From NCBI GenBank assembly GCA_017619815.1, contig JAFZRR010000047.1, forward strand, positions 23,511 to 87,510: 64,000 bases of DNA. Reading direction: 5' to 3'. Position numbers and translations under genes: made by a program. The stretch comes from Bacilli bacterium. GTDB lineage: Bacteria > Bacillota_I > Bacilli_A > RFN20 > CAG-826. The first letter of the stretch is position 1; every line of letters starts with the position of its first letter. Positions 1 through 8,861 of this stretch are shown here, in pieces. The notes below the pieces were generated by a model. That model was given only the letters and a program-made list of their open reading frames with translations. It ran no database searches and was not told the origin of the DNA.

Positions 1-1
1 A

Positions 2-460
2 AAGAAAGCGGTAGTGATATCTGGATTTCCAAGACCAGATATAGTTCTTAATGCTTTATTAGGCACCAAAATTTTTTCCGGTTCTATTGCGAGATATGAG
101 AAAAAGATTGAACCAAAGTATTTTCCAATCGATAACTATGAATATGTGAAAAACACCAAAGATAAGCTCATGTTCATCCATAGCAAAGATGATCCAGTGG
201 TGAATTATGCCGCAGCGATGAAACCAGTGTTTGAGGCAAATAATCCAAACATCCAAGTTGTCACTGTGGATGGAAGAGGGCATAACCCAAACTACTCAGA
301 TGAAGCCGCAAAAATGGTCACTGAAGTTTTTGCAAAATATTACAAATTAAAGAAAGATGAAGATAAGAAAAAACTCATGGAAAATCTTGATCCTTGGAAA
401 ATAACAGAACAAGATCCTGAGGTATTTAGAAAGATAAAAGAATTTATTGAAGAGTCCTGA
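2..460 (+). CDS. alpha/beta hydrolase, C-terminal part (5' end outside window)
   Basis: The reading frame is open to the first bases of the window, so this is the last ~150 residues of a longer protein; the internal GTG at 14 is not needed as a start. Visible is the second half of an alpha/beta hydrolase: a strand followed by a conserved acid (HSKDDPV, the usual catalytic Asp region) and later GRGHN, which fits the catalytic His. The Ser nucleophile elbow would lie upstream and is not seen. The tail is lysine- and glutamate-rich. The same arrangement occurs in the complete gene at 24541-25572, so the genome carries at least two related hydrolases. Substrate unknown. The stop is TGA, evidence that TGA is not read as Trp here. 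Confidence 0.75.
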   Translation, partial: KKAVVISGFPRPDIVLNALLGTKIFSGSIARYEKKIEPKYFPIDNYEYVKNTKDKLMFIHSKDDPVVNYAAAMKPVFEANNPNIQVVTVDGRGHNPNYSDEAAKMVTEVFAKYYKLKKDEDKKKLMENLDPWKITEQDPEVFRKIKEFIEES

Positions 461-480
461 TAAAAAAGGACTTTTCTTTT
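453..480 (+). terminator. Rho-independent terminator after the hydrolase
   Basis: Short stem AGTCC/GGACT separated by a TGATAAAAAA loop and followed by a T-rich run. The left arm overlaps the end of the hydrolase gene. It is a weak stem but well placed. Confidence 0.6.
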
Positions 481-535
481 TATAAACAAAGTGTAGAATA
501 TAGTTAAATCATACTAAAAAGGTAGGAAATAAAAT

Positions 536-1462
536 ATGTTAGTCAAAAACTTAATTGAATTAGTCGGCAACACTCCACTTATGGAATTAGCCAAGGTTGA
601 AGAAAAATACGCATTAAAAGGCAAAATCTTCGCAAAAATCGAATATTTTAACCCAGCAGGCTCTGTTAAAGACCGTATCGCAATGCAAATGATTCTTGAT
701 GCAGAAGCAGAAGGAAAACTCAAAAAAGGCGCGACAATTATTGAACCAACAAGCGGTAATACAGGTATTGGTTTATCCGCAATTGGTGTGGCAAGAGGAT
801 ATAGAGTTATCATCGTTATGCCTGAATCAATGTCTTTAGAAAGAAGAAAATTAGTTCAAGCGTATGGCGCGGAATTAGTCCTTACTGAAGCGGCTTTAGG
901 TATGAAAGGCGCCATCGCAAAAGCTAATGAATTATTGAATGAAATTGAAGGTTCAGTTATTCTTGGCCAATTCGATAATCCTAGCAATCCAAAAGTTCAC
1001 TATTTAACAACTGGTCCAGAAATTTATAAAGATCTTAATGGTAAGGTTGATGCCTTTGTATCTGGCGTTGGAACTGGTGGCACAATCAGTGGTGTTGGTA
1101 AATATCTCAAAGAACAAAATAAGGACGTTAAAGTTATCGCAGTTGAACCAGATGCTTCTGCAGTTTTATCCGGGGAAAAACCTGGTCCACATATGATTCA
1201 AGGTATTGGCGCAGGCTTTATTCCAAATACACTCAACACCAAAATATATGATGAAATTATTAGAGTTCCAAATGAACAAGCTTTAGAATTTGGCAAAATG
1301 ATTTCACGTACAGAAGGTATCTTGGTCGGTATTTCTTCTGGTGCTGCTTTATTTGCAGGTGTTCAATTAGCACAAAGAAAAGAATTCGAAGGCAAAAATA
1401 TTGTTGTCTTATTGCCAGACAATGGTGATAGATACTTAACTACAAAATTATTTGAGGAATAA
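536..1462 (+). CDS. cysK: cysteine synthase A (O-acetylserine sulfhydrylase)
   Basis: PLP enzyme that makes L-cysteine from O-acetylserine and sulfide in the cytoplasm. At 308 residues it has the normal family length. The PLP lysine is K45 in SVKDR, the substrate loop is TSGNTG at 72-77, the phosphate-binding loop GTGGT is at 179-183, and SSGA is at 267-270. The ATG at 536 follows a purine-rich GGTAGGAA site. The Rrf2-type regulator begins two bases after the stop, so the two are surely cotranscribed. That pairing recalls the CysK-CymR regulatory complex of Bacillus (known biology; not shown here). Cystathionine beta-synthase is less likely because the protein is short and has no CBS domains. 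Confidence 0.95.
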   Translation: MLVKNLIELVGNTPLMELAKVEEKYALKGKIFAKIEYFNPAGSVKDRIAMQMILDAEAEGKLKKGATIIEPTSGNTGIGLSAIGVARGYRVIIVMPESMSLERRKLVQAYGAELVLTEAALGMKGAIAKANELLNEIEGSVILGQFDNPSNPKVHYLTTGPEIYKDLNGKVDAFVSGVGTGGTISGVGKYLKEQNKDVKVIAVEPDASAVLSGEKPGPHMIQGIGAGFIPNTLNTKIYDEIIRVPNEQALEFGKMISRTEGILVGISSGAALFAGVQLAQRKEFEGKNIVVLLPDNGDRYLTTKLFEE

Positions 1463-1464
1463 CC

Positions 1465-1899
1465 ATGAAGATTTCTACAAGAGGTAGATACGGTTTAAGA
1501 ATGATGATTGATATCGCCGAACATTTCGACGATGGGCCAATCTCTTTGGAAGCTATTGCGGAAAGACAAGGCATCTCTTTTAAGTATGCTGAGTCAATTA
1601 TGAGATCACTTGTTAAAGCGAATCTTGTAAAGAGCAGTAGAGGCAAAACCGGTGGTTATTGCTTAAGCAAAAAAACAAACAAATATACTTTAGAAGAAAT
1701 ATTAACTGCAACGGAAGGCGACCTCTATCCTATCGATTGTCTTTCCTGCACTAAACCCGTTTGCCCAAAGCAAGATAAGTGTAAAGCTAGAAAGATGTGG
1801 GCGGACTATTACCGCATCATAAAAGACTATTTTTCTAGTATTTCACTATCTTCTTTGGTGGGCAATTCATCTTTCTATGAAGATGGACTCGGTATTTAG
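1465..1899 (+). CDS. Rrf2-family transcriptional regulator (CymR/IscR-like)
   Basis: 144-residue winged-helix regulator. The start MKISTRGRYGLRMM and the region ISLEAIAERQGIS (about 27-38) are typical of Rrf2 proteins. Residues 92-106 hold four cysteines, spaced C-x2-C-x4-C-x5-C (C92, C95, C100, C106), in the loop where IscR/NsrR members bind an Fe-S cluster. Bacillus CymR, which senses cysteine through CysK, lacks such a cluster. Because it is immediately downstream of cysK it probably controls sulfur or cysteine metabolism, but the cysteines leave iron-sulfur or redox sensing open. The Shine-Dalgarno GAGGAA lies in the end of cysK. Confidence 0.88.
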   Translation: MKISTRGRYGLRMMIDIAEHFDDGPISLEAIAERQGISFKYAESIMRSLVKANLVKSSRGKTGGYCLSKKTNKYTLEEILTATEGDLYPIDCLSCTKPVCPKQDKCKARKMWADYYRIIKDYFSSISLSSLVGNSSFYEDGLGI

Positions 1900-1914
1900 T
1901 GTATTATAGTTAAT

Positions 1915-3054
1915 ATGAACATAATCACTTACGTAAGAACATTTGGACATAAATCATTCAGCGAATTGCCATTCAATAATGTGGATGGTCTTATTTTGTC
2001 ACAAATGAGTTATATTAATTTCCATTTAATCTCGGCGGAATCAGGATTTATTAAGTTTAAATCACTAAAGAACCATCCAATGCTAAACAACAAAGATTTG
2101 TACTTTGGAAGTGTTGACGCAAAGGACAATGAAAAGATATTTAAACTCTTAATTAAGTCTCGTCGTTATAGAAACATACAGTTTGGATATCCAAAAGCAG
2201 ACTTTGATGAGAAAACTCATAAACAGTTTTACGCTGTGACATTTTTGATGCCTCACAACATTGGTTTTATTTCTTTCCGTGGAACAGATATAACGATGGT
2301 GGGGTGGAGAGAAGACTTTTATATTGCCTACCGCGATACCATTCCTGGACAAGAAGATGCAGTGGAATATGTAAAAACGGTCACAAAATTATTCCAAGGC
2401 AATTTCTATGTTGGTGGACATAGTAAAGGTGGCAATTTATCCATCTATGCTTGCTTAAATATGTATAAGAAATTATGTCCAAGACTTATTAAAGTTTTCT
2501 CATATGATGGTCCTGGATTTAAGACTTCAATTAGAGAACACTCACATTACGAATTAATTAAACCTAAAGTTGTGAAATTCTTAACTTCAAACGATATGAT
2601 TGGCGTTATTTATAACAACGTTGAAAATGCAAAAGTTGTTTATTCTAATGGTATCCTTTTAGGTGGTCACGATCCATTTAGATGGATGGTTGATTTTAGC
2701 AAAATAGACTTTGTCTACGCGAAAGATAGAAGCTTCATGTCAAAGAAATATGAAGAAGCTTTAATGGCGTGGCTAAACACTGTTGATGAAGAAGATAAAA
2801 GACTTGCGGTGCATGTCATTTTTGAGATGCTCGGTGATTCTAAAAACGTCTATGACTTATTGCTTAAAAGTGGACGTTTAATCATAAACGGTAAAAAGAC
2901 TTGGGATGAATATACACCACAACAAAGAATGAAAGCTCGAGAAACGTTTAAGATTCTCGGTAAATATTTCCTATCTGCGTACTCTCCAAAGAGATTTTTG
3001 ATTGAGAAATTTGCTCCTAAAAAAGAAGTGGACGAACCTAAGAAACTAACCTAA
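1915..3054 (+). CDS. DUF2974 (Mbeg1-like) lipase-fold protein
   Basis: 379-residue protein of the Mbeg1-like/DUF2974 family, which have an alpha/beta hydrolase core. A nucleophile elbow GHSKGG lies at 168-173, and an upstream FRGTD segment (121-125) matches lipase-3-type folds. There is no signal peptide or membrane segment, so it should be cytoplasmic. The biochemical role of the family is not established. The start ATG lacks a Shine-Dalgarno site but follows a TATTAT -10-like box by seven bases (1902-1907), so translation may be leaderless. It stands alone after the cysK-Rrf2 pair. Confidence 0.75.
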   Translation: MNIITYVRTFGHKSFSELPFNNVDGLILSQMSYINFHLISAESGFIKFKSLKNHPMLNNKDLYFGSVDAKDNEKIFKLLIKSRRYRNIQFGYPKADFDEKTHKQFYAVTFLMPHNIGFISFRGTDITMVGWREDFYIAYRDTIPGQEDAVEYVKTVTKLFQGNFYVGGHSKGGNLSIYACLNMYKKLCPRLIKVFSYDGPGFKTSIREHSHYELIKPKVVKFLTSNDMIGVIYNNVENAKVVYSNGILLGGHDPFRWMVDFSKIDFVYAKDRSFMSKKYEEALMAWLNTVDEEDKRLAVHVIFEMLGDSKNVYDLLLKSGRLIINGKKTWDEYTPQQRMKARETFKILGKYFLSAYSPKRFLIEKFAPKKEVDEPKKLT

Positions 3055-3105
3055 TTAACTATTTTGACTTACAAAATAGGCAAAAAAATGAGATAATGTT
3101 TGTGT

Positions 3106-3588
3106 ATGAACGATTATAAAATTGGGCAACAAGTCATACACTGCAGAGATGGTTTGGCCGTAGTTGTTGGAAGCACCAACATGGCGGACAAAGATTATTA
3201 CATCGTCAAAACCGTTCGTGGAAGCGGTGAAAATATTTATGTACCTGTTGATCGCGCAGACCAAATCATTCGTTTTTTGATGTCGTCTGAAGAAGCCGAT
3301 AAACTTATCGCATACATTAAAACCATTCCTTTGGAATTTAATCCAAATACCAAACAAAGAAGAGACGCTATTAAAAAACGACTCCTATCTGGAGACGTTA
3401 AGGATAGTGCATATTTATTTAAACAATTATTCTTCTTTAAGGCTCAAAACGATGGCTCAATTAAGTTTGGCGCTTTAGATATCGATATGTTATCTTTCGC
3501 AAGCAATAACTTATTAGATGAATTTGCGATTTCTTATAATAAGAATCGTGATGAGATTGAAGAGTTTGTCTTTGCTAAACTTAAATAA
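3106..3588 (+). CDS. CarD/CdnL-like RNA polymerase-interacting regulator
   Basis: 160-residue protein. The N-terminal ~65 residues match the CarD/TRCF RNAP-interacting domain: YKIGQQVIHCRDG, then a YYIVKT strand and NIYVPVD. An alpha-helical C-terminal half follows, as in CarD-family proteins that bind the RNAP beta subunit and stabilise open promoter complexes. A longer reading from TTG at 3100 exists, but ATG 3106 starts directly with the domain and lies eight bases after a GATAAT box (3092-3097), without a Shine-Dalgarno site. Its 3' end overlaps the convergent HAD gene by eight bases. The assignment is by pattern; the exact function in this lineage is unknown. Confidence 0.75.
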   Translation: MNDYKIGQQVIHCRDGLAVVVGSTNMADKDYYIVKTVRGSGENIYVPVDRADQIIRFLMSSEEADKLIAYIKTIPLEFNPNTKQRRDAIKKRLLSGDVKDSAYLFKQLFFFKAQNDGSIKFGALDIDMLSFASNNLLDEFAISYNKNRDEIEEFVFAKLK

Positions 3589-4237
3589 CTTTTCTTATAT
3601 AGTTCAATAACTCTTCTGGAGTATCTACGAGGTTCGTGCAAATACACGAATTTTTTATTTCTTCCTTGGTGCGATAACCATATGTTACTAAAACATAATC
3701 AACATCACCGTTTTGCGCTGTTTCTTCATCGACATTTGTATCACCGATATAAAGAATTTCATCTTTAGAAACTTTGTAATGTTTTCTGATATTGTTGATC
3801 ATATCTGGATGAGGTTTTTTATGAACACCGAAGGCATCGCCTTGGATATAGTCAAATTGTTCTGGATAGTGGATATCTAAAAGTTCTTTAGCAACATCAA
3901 TAATCTTATTTGTGGCCACAGTGACGATAAATCCTTCATTACGTAGGGTTTTAACAACATCAAGCATGCCTCCGTATGCACAAGTATGAACGTTGTAGTT
4001 TCTTCCATAATATTCTTTGAATATTTCTAATGCTTGTCTATACATCTCATTGTCTAAACCACCAGGAATAGATCTTTCCATTAACTTAGCAACACCGTTT
4101 CCGATATCTTTTCTCACTTGTTCCAAAGAACGTAATGGGAAATTAAATTGTGATAAAGAAAAATTGACCGCGGTTTGTAAATCCTTAAGCGTGTCTAAAA
4201 GAGTGCCATCTAAATCGAATATAATTACTTTTTTCAT
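3581..4237 (-). CDS. HAD-superfamily phosphatase (phosphoglycolate phosphatase-like)
   Basis: 218-residue HAD hydrolase. The nucleophile motif DLDGTLLDT follows directly on the start MKKVIIF, motif II is the T of VATNK, the lysine lies in HKKPHPD, and the acidic pair is GDTNVDEETA. A helical cap domain sits between motifs I and II, as in Pgp/PpaX-type subfamily IA enzymes. Substrate cannot be told from sequence. I chose ATG at 4237, one base after the stop of the sirtuin gene, over the in-frame ATG at 4255, because motif I then lies at the usual distance. It is translationally coupled to the sirtuin. Confidence 0.88.
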   Translation of the reverse strand: MKKVIIFDLDGTLLDTLKDLQTAVNFSLSQFNFPLRSLEQVRKDIGNGVAKLMERSIPGGLDNEMYRQALEIFKEYYGRNYNVHTCAYGGMLDVVKTLRNEGFIVTVATNKIIDVAKELLDIHYPEQFDYIQGDAFGVHKKPHPDMINNIRKHYKVSKDEILYIGDTNVDEETAQNGDVDYVLVTYGYRTKEEIKNSCICTNLVDTPEELLNYIRKVI

Positions 4238-4238
4238 A

Positions 4239-4964
4239 CTATTTGATGTTATCAATTACTTTAATGATGTCTTCATTGAAGACTAAGTCACACATATTGT
4301 CATAATTGGTTTCTTGTTTATTGATGACAATAAGGTTTTTGCCACGGAAATATCTAATGAATCCCGCAGCTGGATAAACGGTTAGTGATGTACCCATGAT
4401 AATGAGTGTTTCGCATGTCATGATTGCGGATATGGATAAGTGAATAGTGTTTTCATCAAGTTGTTCTTCATATAAAACAACATCAGGTTTCACTAAACCC
4501 TTACATTTATCGCATAGTGGAACATCTTTCGCGTTCAAAACATATTGAAGGCCAAATAATCTTCCACATCTTTCACAATAGTTTCTATGAATGGAACCAT
4601 GAAGTTCATATACTTTCGTGGATCCTGCGGCTTGATGCAAACCATCAATGTTTTGAGTGACAACTATGACGTTTTTACCTTTTTTCTCTAAATCAGCGAA
4701 GTATTTATGCGCTGCATTTGGCTTGGCGTTTGGATAACACATCTTCTCTTTATAGAATTCATAGAACATATCCGGATGTTCCATAAAGAAAGAATGTGAA
4801 ATGATTTCTTCGGGACGATAATTAACTTTGGCTTTTTGGTTATAAATTCCATCTGCGCTACGGAAATCTGGAATACCACTAGGTGTGGATATGCCAGCGC
4901 CTGTAAAAACGACGATGGAGTTAGATTCATTAATTATTTCTTTTAGTACTTCGTATTTATTCAT
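4239..4964 (-). CDS. cobB: NAD-dependent protein deacylase, Sir2 family
   Basis: 241-residue sirtuin that removes acyl groups from lysines with NAD. Seen are the NAD motif GAGIS (22-26) with IPDFRS, the NIDGLH motif (105-110), the catalytic His in LHG (122), and a zinc site C130-x2-C133 ... C151-x2-C154. An ORF extends eight codons upstream to 4988. The ATG at 4964 is preferred because a CATAAT -10 box ends six bases before it, suggesting a leaderless message. It forms a two-gene unit with the downstream HAD phosphatase and diverges from the O-antigen-ligase-like gene. Confidence 0.93.
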   Translation of the reverse strand: MNKYEVLKEIINESNSIVVFTGAGISTPSGIPDFRSADGIYNQKAKVNYRPEEIISHSFFMEHPDMFYEFYKEKMCYPNAKPNAAHKYFADLEKKGKNVIVVTQNIDGLHQAAGSTKVYELHGSIHRNYCERCGRLFGLQYVLNAKDVPLCDKCKGLVKPDVVLYEEQLDENTIHLSISAIMTCETLIIMGTSLTVYPAAGFIRYFRGKNLIVINKQETNYDNMCDLVFNEDIIKVIDNIK

Positions 4965-5039
4965 AAAAATATTATGTCTCTTTTCCACTTAAATCTCCAT
5001 ATTAAAGATATATATCTTTCTTTTTCGGTAGTATTTTTC

Positions 5040-5071
5040 AAACAAGTGAAGAACATTGTTCTTTCTTGTTT
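5040..5071. promoter_or_regulatory. nested dyad overlapping a -35 box (candidate operator)
   Basis: Two nested inverted repeats share one centre: outer arms AAACAAG (5040-5046) and CTTGTTT (5065-5071), inner arms AAGAAC (5049-5054) and GTTCTT (5058-5063) around ATT. The right outer arm contains the TTGTTT -35 hexamer of the gene at 5106. No long T-run follows, so a DNA-level operator is more likely than a terminator. The regulator is unknown. Confidence 0.5.
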
Positions 5072-5094
5072 AATTATTCTTACACCTTTATAAT
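5066..5094 (+). promoter_or_regulatory. sigma-A-type promoter of the O-antigen-ligase-like gene
   Basis: TTGTTT (5066-5071), a 17-base spacer and TATAAT (5089-5094). The predicted start of transcription, around 5101, leaves a leader of only about five bases before the ATG at 5106, with no Shine-Dalgarno site. Confidence 0.7.
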
Positions 5095-5105
5095 GTTAAA
5101 AGTTT

Positions 5106-7181
5106 ATGGGTAAATTAAAATTTACATTATCTAATATTTGGTTCTGGGTTGCTTTAATAGCGGTCTCCTTTTTGACTGAAAATTTATCGCTTCTTACAAC
5201 CAACTTCAAACAAGGATTCAATGCCGCAACATTAGGCATTCTTTCTGCTGGATGTTTGCTTTGTTTATTCTTGTACTATTTCATCAACCACAAAGAGAAT
5301 AAGATCAAACTCGACTATGTCCTTTTACCAGGTATTGCTATAGTCGGCCTTTCTTTACTCTTAGGTATTTGGTTACAACAAACATCAGTGGTTCCATATG
5401 CAGATGGCAGTGATTCAATTACCGTTTCTTTCTCTAATTACGAAAAGATACGTGCCTCAATCATATTAGTGTTATTCCTTGGTGTTGCCTATGCCTTTAC
5501 CTTTATGATGAACGTCAATAGACCAGGTCATCGCATTATTATGCTTATGGCTTGTGTTGGAATAGGCGCAGCAGTGGTGAGTGTTATTTACTCTTTAGCC
5601 ACAGAAATGAATGTTTATATCGCTATCTTCAAAGGTGACGAAGTCCGTAACTTATCCATCGATTCTTTCTACGGTAATAAAAATTATTACGGTGGCATTT
5701 TGTTCATCGGAATCCTAACTTGTTTTATTGCTAACTACTATAGGCCAAGACTTCACTGGTACATCTTAATATGCGCGTTATACGTTATTTTGGTGTCCAC
5801 TGCAGCGGTGCTCCCATCACTTATTTGTACCATCGCAGTACCTGTTTATCTTTTAGAAGAAATCGTACGTTTTGGCTTAAAACACAAATGGAAATACTTC
5901 GTTTTTGCAATTATTGCCCTAATGTTATTATTTGCCTTAATCATTTTGTTCTACTGGGGTACAACACATTCTTGGAAAGGCTTTATCGGTTTAGATACTT
6001 ATATTTCACAAACATTCCAAGCCAAAGACTTCTTAACATATTCCGGAAGAACACAAATCTGGCAAACAGTCATACCATTATGCTTTGATAGCCCAATACA
6101 TATGATATTTGGCCACGGCTTTATGCTATCTGAAAAACTATTAGTCGCTGTTACTGGCGCAATGTATAACAGAGCGGATGGTGTGAAGACCACACACAAT
6201 GGTTATTTAGAAATTATGTTCGATTACGGAGCGATTGGATTAATCGTTCACGTTTTACTCGTTTGTTACTTTATCTACTGTGCTATTAGGCTATTAATGG
6301 AAAAACGTATTCATTTCGTCTTCGTTTATTCCTTTGTTGTTTTATGCTGTGCAGCATTTAATTTCTGTGAGTCCAGTTCCTTCTTTGATATCGGTGTCAA
6401 AGAGATTTATATGACTATGGTGTTTATGATGCCGGTTATCGCGGAATACAAGATGAGTCGTCATCCAGAAAAAATTGAAGAACTTAAAAATCTTCCTGTG
6501 GAAAGAAAGACTATGAAACCAGTGAGAGTTGGTCAATGGATTGCTCTTATTATGATGTCTTTCTTAATTGTCGCTGTTGCGTCATTAACATTTACTACAG
6601 TTTATACAGTTCCATTTGTGAAGAATTTAATTCTTAACATTGTTATTGGATTAGCCATTTCCATTTTATTTATCCCTTATTTAGTTACCCTTTACTTCAA
6701 AGGGGACAAGATGAATTTTATTGTTCACGCTGTATTTAATGGTTTGTTAATCCCAGCGTTTATGGTTGTTTTATATATTCTTTTAAGAGGCGAAGCTTCC
6801 ACGAAAGCAATGATTCCATATTTGTTACCAGGATTATACGTTCTCATATTAACTCTTGAGGTCGTTTCCTATTCATTAATTAAAAACGGCTCATTTAAAG
6901 AATGGAAAAACGTCGTTCTTAAAGGATGCTTCTCCATTAATAGATACGCCCTTGTTGGTGGTTTCCTATTCACATTAATACCTGGTCTTATTTTAGAAAC
7001 AATGGGCTATATGAATTTCTATATTTACATCGTTTGTGTGATTATTGGTCTTATCGGTTATTACGCCGTTTTCCACTTCTTGCCTACAAAAGATGGTAAA
7101 GAATTACTTAATGACGCTAACGAACTAGCGGTTTGGAATATTAAACGCATTGCGTTAAAGGATGAGAAATACTATGGATAA
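5106..7181 (+). CDS. O-antigen ligase/polymerase-like membrane protein (Wzy_C type)
   Basis: 691-residue polytopic membrane protein with about a dozen hydrophobic segments. The family signature is visible in GNKNYYGG (about 195), the place of the NHN-FA motif, and THNGYLEIMFDYGAIG, the H-N-x-Y-L motif of WaaL/Wzy ligases in the periplasmic loop. Such enzymes polymerise or transfer lipid-linked glycans, so a cell-surface or exopolysaccharide role is likely; the substrate is unknown. No other polysaccharide gene is nearby. The C-terminal ~230 residues form extra membrane segments beyond the ligase core. The 3' end overlaps smpB by eight bases, so smpB is probably translated from the same message. 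Confidence 0.75.
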   Translation: MGKLKFTLSNIWFWVALIAVSFLTENLSLLTTNFKQGFNAATLGILSAGCLLCLFLYYFINHKENKIKLDYVLLPGIAIVGLSLLLGIWLQQTSVVPYADGSDSITVSFSNYEKIRASIILVLFLGVAYAFTFMMNVNRPGHRIIMLMACVGIGAAVVSVIYSLATEMNVYIAIFKGDEVRNLSIDSFYGNKNYYGGILFIGILTCFIANYYRPRLHWYILICALYVILVSTAAVLPSLICTIAVPVYLLEEIVRFGLKHKWKYFVFAIIALMLLFALIILFYWGTTHSWKGFIGLDTYISQTFQAKDFLTYSGRTQIWQTVIPLCFDSPIHMIFGHGFMLSEKLLVAVTGAMYNRADGVKTTHNGYLEIMFDYGAIGLIVHVLLVCYFIYCAIRLLMEKRIHFVFVYSFVVLCCAAFNFCESSSFFDIGVKEIYMTMVFMMPVIAEYKMSRHPEKIEELKNLPVERKTMKPVRVGQWIALIMMSFLIVAVASLTFTTVYTVPFVKNLILNIVIGLAISILFIPYLVTLYFKGDKMNFIVHAVFNGLLIPAFMVVLYILLRGEASTKAMIPYLLPGLYVLILTLEVVSYSLIKNGSFKEWKNVVLKGCFSINRYALVGGFLFTLIPGLILETMGYMNFYIYIVCVIIGLIGYYAVFHFLPTKDGKELLNDANELAVWNIKRIALKDEKYYG

Positions 7182-7632
7182 AAACGTTGGTATTAAAGTA
7201 ATCGCTAGTAATAAGAAAGCACACTTTAATTATTTCCTTTCTGATTTCACAGAATGTGGAATTGTCCTTAAAGGAACGGAAATAAAATCTTTACGCGTAC
7301 ACTCCTGTAGCATAGGTGATGCCTACGTTATTATTCGTAATGGCGAAGCAGAAATTATTAATATGCATATCAATCCTTACGAACAAGGAAATATCTTTAA
7401 CCAAGATCCTTTGAGAAATCGTAAGCTTTTATTACATAAAAAAGAAATTAAATGGTTTATGGACAAAGCACAAAAGAGTGGTTTTTCTATCGTCCCAACA
7501 AAGGTTTACTTTAAGAAAGGTAAATGCAAAGTGGAAATTGCTTTAGCAAAAGGTAAGAAAATCTACGATAAACGTGAAACCATAAAACAACGTGACTTAG
7601 AAAGAAATATGAGAAGTGGAGGAGATTATTAA
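7174..7632 (+). CDS. smpB: SsrA-binding protein SmpB
   Basis: 152-residue partner of tmRNA in rescue of stalled ribosomes. Typical are the start with AHFNYF, GTEIKSLR, EIINMHINPYEQG, RKLLLHKKEI, and the basic end GKKIYDKRETIKQRD. The start ATG at 7174 follows AAAGGATGAG; the four codons upstream lie in the previous gene and look non-native. It overlaps the membrane-protein gene by eight bases and its TAA shares one base with the ATG of folC. The tmRNA gene itself was not seen in this window. Confidence 0.96.
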   Translation: MDKNVGIKVIASNKKAHFNYFLSDFTECGIVLKGTEIKSLRVHSCSIGDAYVIIRNGEAEIINMHINPYEQGNIFNQDPLRNRKLLLHKKEIKWFMDKAQKSGFSIVPTKVYFKKGKCKVEIALAKGKKIYDKRETIKQRDLERNMRSGGDY

Positions 7633-8861
7633 TGAATAAAGAATTCTTTGATGGCTTTCGACTTGGTGGATACCAAAGAGAAAATCTCGACTCCTTTTTA
7701 GAATCACTACATTTCTCCTATAAGACCCCATCTATCCATATTGCGGGCACAAACGGTAAAGGAAGCACATCTTCTTATATTGCTTCCGTTTACTCCGCAA
7801 ACGGTTACAAAGTGGGCTTATTTAAATCACCTTTCTTATTTATTCCTAACGAAATGATTTCCATAAATGGAACTAATATATCAGATGATGATTTTATGAC
7901 GATTTTTAATCGTTATAAGAAGCAAATCGATAAATATGATTTATCTGCTTTTGAGATTCAAACATTCGTTGCATTGACCTATTTTGATGAACAAAAATGC
8001 GATATCGCCATTATTGAATGTGGTATGGGTGGAGAAGTGGATGCCACAAACGTATTTGATCCAATTCTTTCTATTATTACCACAATCTCATTAGAGCATA
8101 CCGAATATCTTGGCTGCTCCATCAGTGAAATTGCTGAACAAAAAGGCGGAATCATTAAAGAAGAAGTTCCTGTTTTAATTGGCGACAGCTTAACTGAAGA
8201 TGCTTTGACCGTTCTTGCGAAAATCGCAAAAGATAATAATTCACGTATTTGTTATATGTCTCACTATGTGAATAAAGAATATTCCGATAGTGGTTTTACA
8301 TTTGACTATAACGACTTTTATGGTGCGCACATTCAATCGCGTGCAGACTCCAGTGTCACAGATGCATGTATGGCGTTAGAAGCAGTTTGCATCTTGAGAG
8401 ATAAATATCCAATTGATGTCGAAAAAGCAAAAGAGGGTTTAGCTTCAGTATATATGGAATGCCGTATGGATATTATCAAAGATAATCCACTTGTAATTAT
8501 CGATGGCGCGCATAATCCAGAAGCTATGAAAATGCTCTGTGAAAAGTCATTGGGACTTGTAACACAAGGAAGACCAATTCACGTCGTTTTCGCTTGTTTT
8601 AGAGACAAAAACCTAGGGAACATGCTTTCTTCTTTAGGCGCAATCACTGATGATTTAACAATCACAACATTTGATAATCCAAGAGCGAGAACGGAAGATG
8701 AATATTTCTTATTCGCACAGGATTATCCATTTAATGGAAACGCTGAAGAATTAATACAAAGTAAGATTACCGAATTCCCTGAAGATGCAATTTTAATCAC
8801 GGGTTCTTTAGCCTTTGCAGCATATGCGAAAAAACTATTTTTGGAAGGTAAGATTAAGTAA
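7632..8861 (+). CDS. folC: folylpolyglutamate synthase / dihydrofolate synthase
   Basis: 409-residue Mur-ligase-family enzyme that adds glutamate to folates, trapping them in the cell. Visible are the P-loop GTNGKGST (39-46), the acidic IIECGMGGEVDATNV motif, SLEHTEYLG, and the C-terminal DGAHNPEA. It starts on the overlapping TAATG of smpB. The next gene, whose start overlaps its stop, is a folate-type ECF component, so together they form an import-and-retain module for folate. This suggests the organism depends on external folate. Confidence 0.95.
   Translation: MNKEFFDGFRLGGYQRENLDSFLESLHFSYKTPSIHIAGTNGKGSTSSYIASVYSANGYKVGLFKSPFLFIPNEMISINGTNISDDDFMTIFNRYKKQIDKYDLSAFEIQTFVALTYFDEQKCDIAIIECGMGGEVDATNVFDPILSIITTISLEHTEYLGCSISEIAEQKGGIIKEEVPVLIGDSLTEDALTVLAKIAKDNNSRICYMSHYVNKEYSDSGFTFDYNDFYGAHIQSRADSSVTDACMALEAVCILRDKYPIDVEKAKEGLASVYMECRMDIIKDNPLVIIDGAHNPEAMKMLCEKSLGLVTQGRPIHVVFACFRDKNLGNMLSSLGAITDDLTITTFDNPRARTEDEYFLFAQDYPFNGNAEELIQSKITEFPEDAILITGSLAFAAYAKKLFLEGKIK

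Noticed and set aside
5004..5019. Palindrome AAAGATATATATCTTT upstream of the sirtuin and ligase genes
   Set aside because: Low-complexity AT sequence of a kind expected by chance in this composition.
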